From Candidatus Manganitrophaceae bacterium (GTDB lineage Bacteria; Nitrospirota; Nitrospiria; SBBL01; Manganitrophaceae), in contig JACQEZ010000015.1 in assembly GCA_016200325.1 (NCBI GenBank), forward strand, positions 1 to 64,000: a DNA stretch of 64,000 bases. Reading direction: 5' to 3'. A program made the position numbers and the translations under genes. Positions 55,562 through 62,430 of this stretch are shown here, one piece after another (positions within the stretch are counted from its first letter, which is position 1; every line of letters starts with the position of its first letter). Below the pieces are notes generated by a model. That model saw nothing but the letters and a program-made list of their open reading frames with translations, searched no databases and was not told where the DNA came from.

Positions 55562-56086
55562 GAACAATCTCCCTCTCTCACGTAGCCGTCACTTAACCGC
55601 GCTGCCGCTGCCAGTATAAACAATGGATGAAAGCAAACGCAATCCGAGTTGGAAAGAGGTCGCTCCGTCCCTCGGAACGGAGGGTGAAAGCGGCTGCGCG
55701 TTGCAGGAGGTTTTATCCCCCGATCTCCCTCCGTTCTTTTTGTCAGCCCTGATCCTCCCTGTTTGAACAAGAGAGCCGAGTGCCCGCAAACCGGCCGGAG
55801 GACCTCTATTAGGTATTGACAAGGAAACCAAAAGGCGCTAATTTGGTATCACTTTGGGAGGAAAGAAACTTTTGCACCGCCTCTCAACGCCTAACCCGCA
55901 TCATCCGTCCGTTCTTTCGTATTGGGGGTGTATTGAAATCGCTCCGCCAAAACATCCTTAGAAAAGCGATCCGTTCTTCCACCTCCGCCCCAACCGTTCT
56001 CCAGCCGACACGCTCCTCGCTTGATCGGTCGATCAAGAGCGACAGACAAAATACTAGAAGAGACCGACCCTAAAGGAAAGGCTGAC
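55562..56086. other. 525-base gap without a convincing gene
   Basis: This stretch lies between the divergent TPR-like gene and the glycosyltransferase gene. It has several short inverted repeats around 55660-55740 (for example CTCCGT with ACGGAG) and a candidate promoter at 55816-55844. No frame shows a recognisable protein. Confidence 0.4.
55816..55844 (+). promoter_or_regulatory. Possible promoter for the glycosyltransferase pair
   Basis: A perfect TTGACA box at 55816-55821 is followed, after a 17-base spacer, by TAATTT at 55839-55844, a poor -10 match. It would give a leader of about 230 bases before the glycosyltransferase start. The -35 box is convincing; the -10 is not. Confidence 0.4.
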
Positions 56087-56839
56087 ATGCTGAGAGATGA
56101 GAAGATATTGATCCTGATCCCGACCTTTAATGAAAAGGAAAATATCTCACATCTGATTGATGCCATCTATTCCACCGTGAAACGAGAGGTCGATGTTCTG
56201 GTCATCGACGATAACTCTCCCGATGGAACCGGGAAGATCGTCTCTGAGATATCCCGCAAAAACGATCGCGTCAAACTCTTGGAGCGAAAATGCAAAGACG
56301 GTCTGGCGCGCGCTTATCTGGAAGGATTCACCTATGCCCTCAAGCATCACTATGATCTCATCGTCTGTATGGACGCCGATCTCTCGCACCATCCGGCCTA
56401 TTTAAATCAGTTCTTTGAGACGATCGGGGAGGCTGATTTTGTCCTCGGCTCGCGGTATGCCCCCGGCGGAGCGATTGAAGATTGGGGCTGGTTTAGAAGG
56501 CTCTTGAGCCGCTGGGGAAACCGTTATGCGCGCTGGGTCCTCAACGTTCCGATTTACGATTTAACGAGCGGATACAAATGCCTTCGGACAGAGTTGCTGA
56601 CGAAGATCGGCTATCAAGAGATCCGGTCAAACGGCTATGAGTTCACCATTGAGCTCGCTTATTTATTTTATCGGAACGGCTTTTCAGTCAAAGAAATTCC
56701 AATCGTATTTACAGATCGGCGGTACGGAAGCTCCAAGCTTTCAAAATGGATTATTCTCGATGCATTGATCAAGGTCTGGAAGCTCCGTCTGGGATCTAAA
56801 AAAGTAGAAGGGGCACAGCAGTTCAAAAATGCTCTCTGA
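56087..56839 (+). CDS. Polyprenol-phosphate mannosyltransferase-like glycosyltransferase (GT2)
   Basis: A 250-residue GT2 enzyme of the dolichyl-phosphate-mannose synthase type: ILIPTFNEKENI, DDNSPDGTG, VCMDADLSHHP with the DxD metal motif, YDLTSGYKCLR and VFTDRRYGSSKL. It probably charges a polyprenyl phosphate with a sugar for use at the membrane. ATG 56087 follows AAAGGAAAGG; the frame extends to 56021. It overlaps the following GT87-type gene by 11 bases. Confidence 0.88.
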   Translation: MLRDEKILILIPTFNEKENISHLIDAIYSTVKREVDVLVIDDNSPDGTGKIVSEISRKNDRVKLLERKCKDGLARAYLEGFTYALKHHYDLIVCMDADLSHHPAYLNQFFETIGEADFVLGSRYAPGGAIEDWGWFRRLLSRWGNRYARWVLNVPIYDLTSGYKCLRTELLTKIGYQEIRSNGYEFTIELAYLFYRNGFSVKEIPIVFTDRRYGSSKLSKWIILDALIKVWKLRLGSKKVEGAQQFKNAL

Positions 56840-58094
56840 CGCGCCCGACCTGACGCGGTTTCGGAAATGGTCCTTCCTATTCTGGATCGGGGTCGGGCTT
56901 TATTATTTTCGGTTCATCAAAAACGGACTGATCCTTTATCCGGTCGCCGCAAACTGTCTTCTCTCCGGACAGCCGTTCATTCCCTGCGCACCGACCTTTA
57001 CCTATCCTCCCCTTTTCGCTTTTCTGATGATTCCTTTCGCACCGCTTCCGATCGGACTGCGGAATCTGCTTTGGTACATCCTTTCGATTTCCATTCTCTA
57101 CTGTAGCTTCCGACTGTGCGAATCTTTGATTCTCAAAACGTTCGAGGTGAAATTCAGCCCGAATCAACTTTATTGGTTTAGACTCTTGTCGCTGGCAGTC
57201 GGGTTGAAACTTATACTGGCCGTTTTGGAAAACCAGGCATACGACTATCTGGTCTTCTTCTTTATTTTATTGGGACTCTATGGGCTGATGGAGAAGAAGG
57301 ATTTCTCGGCCGCTTTTGGAATCGCCATGGCGGCGGCGCTGAAAGTCACGCCGCTTCTTTTCTTCCCCTATCTTCTCCTTCGGAGAAAGTGGAAAGTGTT
57401 CGCCTGGTGTGTTCTGATTTATCTCTTCGTTTCTTTTCTCCCCGACCTCTTCTTCTCCGCCGGAGAGACGCAAACCAGCTACTTCGGAAAGTGGGTTCAG
57501 GATATCGTTCGACCGGCCCTCTCTCAACAAGAGACCGCTTCGACCCCCCATTTTTGGGCCGGTGAAAATCCGCTTAATCAGTCTTTGCGGTCGCTTGTTT
57601 ACCGCGTTGTTGTGGCGTTCAACCTCACCGCTGATTTTAAGAAGATTCTCTATGCGGTCTATGCTTTATTTCTCTTCTCCCTCTCTCTCGTCCTCCTCAA
57701 AGCTTCTCGATTAAAAAACCCCTATATTCTGGACGGGTCGGTCCTGCTGATCGGGATGCTGATGTTATCGCCGATGAGCAGCAAATCCCATTTTATCGTC
57801 CTGATTCTCCCTTATATGACCGTCCTGGCCTATCTCTTGACCCAACAAAATCAGAGCCGCGTGTTGGGTGCACTCCTCGCATTGAGTTTTATTCTCAATT
57901 CGCTGACCTCGAAAGATCTGATCGGAAGGACCGTCGCCAACTTTTTCCTGTTGATCGGCTGTATTACCCTCGGAACCCTCCTTCTTCTCATCCTGATCAG
58001 TTTCATCGTGGTTGAAATGGCCTGGCGCCACGATCCCAACCGCATCGTTACGCTTCCGCCTTCCTCAGCGGCCCGTGCAGACCGTGTACTTTGA
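56829..58094 (+). CDS. GT87-type polyprenol-dependent glycosyltransferase (DUF2029)
   Basis: A 421-residue integral membrane protein with about ten helices, of the GT87/DUF2029 mannosyltransferase type (PFIPCAPTFTYPPLFAFLM, FGIAMAAALKVTPLLFFPYLL). Enzymes of this family use polyprenyl-phosphate sugars as donors, which fits the upstream GT2 gene and suggests the two make and use one lipid-linked sugar. The acceptor is unknown. Its 3' end overlaps the convergent DUF308 gene by 47 bases. Confidence 0.82.
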   Translation: MLSDAPDLTRFRKWSFLFWIGVGLYYFRFIKNGLILYPVAANCLLSGQPFIPCAPTFTYPPLFAFLMIPFAPLPIGLRNLLWYILSISILYCSFRLCESLILKTFEVKFSPNQLYWFRLLSLAVGLKLILAVLENQAYDYLVFFFILLGLYGLMEKKDFSAAFGIAMAAALKVTPLLFFPYLLLRRKWKVFAWCVLIYLFVSFLPDLFFSAGETQTSYFGKWVQDIVRPALSQQETASTPHFWAGENPLNQSLRSLVYRVVVAFNLTADFKKILYAVYALFLFSLSLVLLKASRLKNPYILDGSVLLIGMLMLSPMSSKSHFIVLILPYMTVLAYLLTQQNQSRVLGALLALSFILNSLTSKDLIGRTVANFFLLIGCITLGTLLLLILISFIVVEMAWRHDPNRIVTLPPSSAARADRVL

Positions 58095-58605
58095 AGCCGA
58101 GGAAGATCAGCGTCGCTCCGAAAATAATCGCATAACTCGCGATCACCCAGAGCAGGGCGAGCGCGCCGGCGGCCGGCGCCCACATCAAGATTGCAGCAAA
58201 GAGGATCGACGCGACCCCGCTGATCGCAAGCCACACCTCCCCTTCGATGCTCCTTCTCAAACGGATCGCCGCCGCAATTTGGAGCACACCGATCGCCAGA
58301 CTCCAAGCGGCAATATAGAGGAGCAGACCGATGGCTGTAATCCCGGGCGCCCGGAAAGTCAGAATGCCGATCCCAACCCCAATCACCCCCTGAAGCAAAA
58401 GGAGCCAACGGTCGTTCCGCTTCTCCCAACCGCCGAGGGCCAGGATAATGGCGAAGATTCCATCGACAAAAACATAAGCCCCGAAGAAAAGGACCAGCGC
58501 CGCCAGCGTCATCCCCGGTCGGCTGAAGGCCAACACCCCGAAGAGAATCGCCAAGACGCCCCTTAAAATCAGGACCCACCAATTACGCGTTAGAAGATCA
58601 AACAT
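58048..58605 (-). CDS. HdeD/DUF308 family membrane protein
   Basis: A 185-residue protein with six predicted helices, typical of the DUF308/HdeD family, starting LLTRNWWVLILRGVLAILFGVLA. HdeD in E. coli is linked to acid resistance at high cell density, but the molecular function is not established. The ribosome-binding site AAAGGAGGAAG is strong. It is convergent with the GT87 gene. The roughly 300 bases upstream, up to the UdgX gene at 58915, are AT-rich and without a gene. Confidence 0.85.
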   Translation of the reverse strand: MFDLLTRNWWVLILRGVLAILFGVLAFSRPGMTLAALVLFFGAYVFVDGIFAIILALGGWEKRNDRWLLLLQGVIGVGIGILTFRAPGITAIGLLLYIAAWSLAIGVLQIAAAIRLRRSIEGEVWLAISGVASILFAAILMWAPAAGALALLWVIASYAIIFGATLIFLGFKVHGLHGPLRKAEA

Positions 58606-58914
58606 CGTCTTCCTCCTTTGTTAGGGTTTATCTCTTGTTAGAACCGTATCTCTCATCTCTTCCATTGAAATTACTCAACCCTCTACTTAAGGAAACCATG
58701 CAATCCGAGAGGAGGTCAATTCATCATAAGGAACTATTAATTTGATCCGAGGACTAATCTAAACAAAGGTGTACCTGAGAAGGAATGGAATAGTGAAGCG
58801 CTTCGAATCGATCCTTCTTACAAAGAGTGACTCGCAGGCGTCGTTTGGAGTAAAATAACCGTATAGGTAGAGTTGAGCTTGAGAAGAGTGGTGCCAAAAC
58901 GTTCTATATCACAA

Positions 58915-59547
58915 ATGACCGCCGCACGGCTGATCCCGCCGAACCCGACCCTCGCTATCCTCCGAGAGGCCGCCGCCGGTTGCCAAGCATGCGATCTCTG
59001 GAAGAGCGGAACGCAGACGGTCTTCGGCGAGGGGCCGGAGCAGGCCGCGGTAATGCTCGTCGGAGAGCAGCCGGGCGATAAGGAAGATCAGGCTGGGCGG
59101 CCCTTCGTCGGACCGGCCGGAGGGCTGCTCAACGGTGCGCTCGAAGAGGCGGGGATCGTCCGCGACGAGGTCTACGTCACCAATGCGGTGAAGCACTTCA
59201 AGTGGGAGCCGCGCGGCAAACGTCGCATTCACAAAAAGCCGAACGCCGCCGAGATCACCGCCTGCCGCCCCTGGCTCGAGGCCGAGATTAAACTCATCCA
59301 GCCGAAGATCATCGTCTGCTTGGGCGCCACCGCCGCCCAGGCGCTGCTCGGAAAAGATTTTCGGGTCACCCGCCAGCGGGGTGAGCTCCTCCCCTCCCCC
59401 TTCGGCGGCCAGATCCTCGCCACCGTTCACCCCTCCTCGTTGCTCCGGATTGAAGACGAAGCGGAGCGCCGGGAGGCGCGGGCCCGCTTCGTCGAAGATC
59501 TTAAACAGGTGGCCAAAGCGCTCCACCGTCTTCGTCCCGCCGCTTGA
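58915..59547 (+). CDS. UdgX-type uracil-DNA glycosylase
   Basis: A 210-residue family-4-like uracil-DNA glycosylase with Fe-S ligand cysteines Cys23 and Cys26 (GCQACDLW), Cys117 and Cys135. The GEQPGDKED motif and TVHPSS are present, and the KRRIH loop, diagnostic of UdgX, includes His106. In characterised UdgX the loop His forms a lasting covalent bond with the sugar after removing uracil. I chose ATG 58915, which matches the family length; the frame opens at 58873 with TTG. It lies just upstream of the lexA-imu-dnaE2 cassette. Confidence 0.9.
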   Translation: MTAARLIPPNPTLAILREAAAGCQACDLWKSGTQTVFGEGPEQAAVMLVGEQPGDKEDQAGRPFVGPAGGLLNGALEEAGIVRDEVYVTNAVKHFKWEPRGKRRIHKKPNAAEITACRPWLEAEIKLIQPKIIVCLGATAAQALLGKDFRVTRQRGELLPSPFGGQILATVHPSSLLRIEDEAERREARARFVEDLKQVAKALHRLRPAA

Positions 59548-59589
59548 TCCGGGTCATTCCTCACGGTACTATCCCGGCCTAAGATTTCC

Positions 59590-59618
59590 TTGACACTCAC
59601 CGCTCAATCCGGCATCAT
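59590..59618 (+). promoter_or_regulatory. Promoter of the lexA-imuA-imuB-dnaE2 operon
   Basis: TTGACA at 59590-59595 is a consensus -35 box. CATCAT at 59613-59618 lies 17 bases away and matches four of six -10 positions. Transcription would start at about 59625, inside the palindrome at 59621-59640 and only a few bases before the lexA start codon. Confidence 0.6.
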
Positions 59619-59620
59619 AG

Positions 59621-59640
59621 AGGTAGACGTATGTCTACCT
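59621..59640. promoter_or_regulatory. Probable LexA operator over the lexA start codon
   Basis: AGGTAGAC (59621-59628) and GTCTACCT (59633-59640) are perfect reverse complements separated by GTAT. The palindrome covers the predicted transcription start, the GAGGT ribosome-binding sequence and the ATG at 59631. Placement and symmetry fit autoregulation by LexA. The sequence differs from the E. coli and Bacillus SOS boxes, so the DNA-recognition specificity would be lineage-specific. Confidence 0.7.
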
Positions 59641-60230
59641 CCGCCTTAACACCCAGACAAAAAGAGATTCTCGAGTTCCTCCGTCGAACGGTGGAGAAAC
59701 GGGGCTACCCCCCGTCGCTCCGGGAAACGGCAAGCCATTTCGGGATTGCGGGGGTTCACGCCGTTGAAAAACATCTCGCCGCCTTGGAACAAAAGGGATT
59801 TCTGAAAAAGGGGGTCGGGCCCCGCGCGATCGAGCTGACCGAGCGGGCGACCGCCCGCGCCGTTCCGATCGTCGGCCGGGTGGCGGCGGGACGGCCGATC
59901 CTCGCCGAGGAAAACCGAATTGGAACGCTGGCGCTCGATGCCTCGGTCGTCCGGTGGAAAGAGGCCTTCCTGCTGAAAGTAAAAGGAGAGAGCATGAACG
60001 GGGCCGGCATTCTGGACGGGGATCTTGTTTTGGTGAAGCCGCAGCCGGACGCCGAGTCGGGGGAGATCGTCGTCGCCTTATTAGACGGGGAAGCGACGGT
60101 AAAACGGCTGATCAAAAAGGGGGGAGCGATGATGCTACAGCCGGAGAATCCTGACTTCGAGCCGCTCGCCATCACGCGCCAATCGCCGGCGCAGATTATC
60201 GGGAGGATCGTCGGTGTTTTCCGATTCTAG
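59631..60230 (+). CDS. lexA: LexA repressor
   Basis: A 199-residue LexA. The N-terminal winged helix-turn-helix begins LTPRQKEILEFLRRTVEKRGYPPSLRE. Self-cleavage would occur between Ala86 and Gly87 in GRVAAGRP, with catalytic Ser121 in GESMNG and Lys158 in ATVKRL, so it should respond to RecA filaments. The GAGGT ribosome-binding site and the start lie inside the palindromic operator. It overlaps imuA by 17 bases and heads the lexA-imuA-imuB-dnaE2 operon, a known arrangement for damage-induced mutagenesis. Confidence 0.95.
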   Translation: MSTSALTPRQKEILEFLRRTVEKRGYPPSLRETASHFGIAGVHAVEKHLAALEQKGFLKKGVGPRAIELTERATARAVPIVGRVAAGRPILAEENRIGTLALDASVVRWKEAFLLKVKGESMNGAGILDGDLVLVKPQPDAESGEIVVALLDGEATVKRLIKKGGAMMLQPENPDFEPLAITRQSPAQIIGRIVGVFRF

Positions 60231-60936
60231 AGTGATCACCGGATCGGCGCTCTTGTTGCGGCAAGGGCGGCAGGCTCCCTTCGTGACACAGGTGCCGCTC
60301 CTCGATCGGCTGGAAGAAGGGGGGCTGCCGCGCGGGACGTTGATCGAGCTGTCGGGGAAAGCTTCGACCGGCCGGTTTGCCCTCAGCCTGGCGGCGCTCT
60401 CCGCCGCAACCCGCGCCGGCGAGCCGGCGGCGTTGATCGACTTGGGCGACCATCTCGATCCGGAGGGGGCGCATGCAGCGGGCGTCGATCTCTCCCGCCT
60501 GCTCTGGGTCCGGCCCTTTACGGTAAAGGAGGCGATGACCGCCGCCGAGATGATCCTCCTCGCCGGATTTTCTTTGGTGGTGCTCGATCTGGCGGAGAAA
60601 AAAACTGAGCATCTTTCCGACGGGCCCTGGATTCGTCTCTCCCGCGCGGCCCGCGCGCAGAACGCCGTGCTGCTCCTCTCCTCTCCCCTCCCGCTCGCCG
60701 GCACGGCGGCCGATCTTTCGGTGACCGCCTGCCGCTCCCGTCCGGTCTGGCTCGGAAGCGGGTCGGCGCCGCGGCTGCTGTCGGGCCTTCGGGTCGATTT
60801 CACCCTTCAACGGCGGAAAGGGGGGCGGCGCGCATTTTCGGGAGCGCTCTTTCTTCCGGTCCATCCGATCGATGAAGAGATTCGAGGGAAGGAGAAGGCC
60901 GATGCCGCGGCGGATCGCCTGTCTGCTCGTCCCTGA
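60214..60936 (+). CDS. imuA: ImuA-like RecA-related protein
   Basis: A 240-residue RecA-like protein of the translesion-synthesis cassette. The start is GTG 60214, with GGGAGGA just upstream inside the end of lexA. The Walker A region reads SGKASTGRF and not GxxxxGK(S/T), so nucleotide binding is doubtful, as often in ImuA/SulA-like proteins. DLGDHLDPEGAHAAGVDLSRLLWVRP is the conserved central region. It overlaps imuB by 35 bases. Its role is probably to help the ImuB-DnaE2 polymerase complex. Confidence 0.85.
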   Translation: MFSDSRVITGSALLLRQGRQAPFVTQVPLLDRLEEGGLPRGTLIELSGKASTGRFALSLAALSAATRAGEPAALIDLGDHLDPEGAHAAGVDLSRLLWVRPFTVKEAMTAAEMILLAGFSLVVLDLAEKKTEHLSDGPWIRLSRAARAQNAVLLLSSPLPLAGTAADLSVTACRSRPVWLGSGSAPRLLSGLRVDFTLQRRKGGRRAFSGALFLPVHPIDEEIRGKEKADAAADRLSARP

Positions 60937-62401
60937 CTTCCCGCTCGCCGCGCGCTTCCGACAAGAGCCGCAGATCACGCAGGCCGCGATCGCCGTCTTC
61001 GAGGCGGAGGGGGCGACCCCGGCGGTCATTGCGGCCAGCCCGACGGCCCGGCGGCGCGGGATCCATCCGGGACTCTCCCTTCATCAGGCGCGGGCCCTCT
61101 TTCCGGAGATCGTCGCCAGACCGCGCGACCGCGCGGCCGAGCAATCGGCCCAGGAACGCCTTCTTGAAACCGCCTCCGGACTGTCGCCCATCATAGAAAA
61201 TTCTGGATTGGGATGTATCTATCTCGATCTGCGGGGGATGGGAGACGAGCGGGCCCTCGCCGAAAGAGCGGTTGATGCGGCGGCGGCCGCGGGGTTCTCC
61301 GCACAGGTCGGGGTGGCCGAGGGGAGAACAGCGGCCCGATTGGCCGCTTGGCGCTCCCGGGGAAATCCGGCGATCCTTCCCAAAGGGGGAGATGCCGCCT
61401 ATCTGGCGCCGCTCTCCCTCGCCTGGTTAAAACCCCCTCCTCCTTTATTAGAGCGGCTCGCCCGTTGGGGGATTCGGACCGCCGGCGAGTTCGCCGCCCT
61501 CTCCCCCGGCGACGTTGCACGGCGGCTGGGGCCGGAAGGGCTGGCGCTCCATCGGACCGCGCAGGGATCGGACGAGCGGCCGCTCTCCGCCTGGCGAAGT
61601 CCCCTCGTCTTCTCCGAGCGGATCGATCTCGAGTGGACCCTCTGCGGGATCGAGGCCTTTTGCGCCGTCACCCGTCCGATGCTCGATCGCCTCGGTCAGC
61701 ATCTTTCCACGTTCGGAGTCGCCTGCCGGCGGCTCGATCTGGAACTCTCGTTCGATCCGAAGGGAGAAGAAACTCGGTCGCTGTCGCTGGCCGCTCCGAC
61801 GGCGGAGGTGAAGACGTTACTGGAGCTCCTCTCTTTGGAGTTAGCGGCCCATCCGCCCCGCGCGCCAGTTAACGGCATCACCCTCCATGCCCATCCCGAG
61901 CCGTTGCGGCAGGCTCAGTTTTCCCTCTTCGGTCCGGCCAGCCCCTCTCCCGACAGCCTGGCGACGGTCAGGGCCCGTCTGTCGCTGCTGCTCGGCGCCG
62001 ACCGGATCGGCTCCCCGCAGCGGGCCGACGGTACCCGCCCGGAGCGGTATTTCATGTCGGAGTACGCGCCCCCCCCTCCGAGGAGGATGCCTCTCTTGGA
62101 GAGACCTTCCTTGGCCGCCGCCATCCGGGTGCTCCGCCCGAAAATCCTCCTCAAGGTGCAGTATGGGGGAGTGCCGCCCCAGCCGATTCAGATCAAAACC
62201 GAGAAGCGGGCCGATCCTCTCCCTTCCATTTCAGGAAAGGTCCGGGTCGCCTCGGGACCGTGGCGGCTGGAAGAGGGGTGGTGGTCGGAAGAAGCGGTCA
62301 CGCGCGACTACTGGGATCTGGAGTTGGCCGACGGCGGTGTCTATCGGATCTTTCACGATCGCCAACAGGGAAATTGGTTTGCCGACGGCGTTTACGATTA
62401 G
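60902..62401 (+). CDS. imuB: ImuB-type catalytically inactive Y-family polymerase
   Basis: A 499-residue Y-family polymerase relative. The metal-binding residues of real Pol IV/V are missing: the first motif reads LLVPDFPLAARF and the second GLGCIYLDLRG in place of the SIDE motif, so it should not polymerise DNA. The C-terminal extension (about 380-499) has the GPWRLEEGWWSEE and RDYWDLELADGGVYRIF features of ImuB. It is thought to act as a scaffold for DnaE2 with the sliding clamp. ATG 60902 has GGAAGGAGAAGG upstream. Confidence 0.93.
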   Translation: MPRRIACLLVPDFPLAARFRQEPQITQAAIAVFEAEGATPAVIAASPTARRRGIHPGLSLHQARALFPEIVARPRDRAAEQSAQERLLETASGLSPIIENSGLGCIYLDLRGMGDERALAERAVDAAAAAGFSAQVGVAEGRTAARLAAWRSRGNPAILPKGGDAAYLAPLSLAWLKPPPPLLERLARWGIRTAGEFAALSPGDVARRLGPEGLALHRTAQGSDERPLSAWRSPLVFSERIDLEWTLCGIEAFCAVTRPMLDRLGQHLSTFGVACRRLDLELSFDPKGEETRSLSLAAPTAEVKTLLELLSLELAAHPPRAPVNGITLHAHPEPLRQAQFSLFGPASPSPDSLATVRARLSLLLGADRIGSPQRADGTRPERYFMSEYAPPPPRRMPLLERPSLAAAIRVLRPKILLKVQYGGVPPQPIQIKTEKRADPLPSISGKVRVASGPWRLEEGWWSEEAVTRDYWDLELADGGVYRIFHDRQQGNWFADGVYD

Positions 62402-62430
62402 CCGTGTCGATCTCCGTCTGGAGGAATCGC

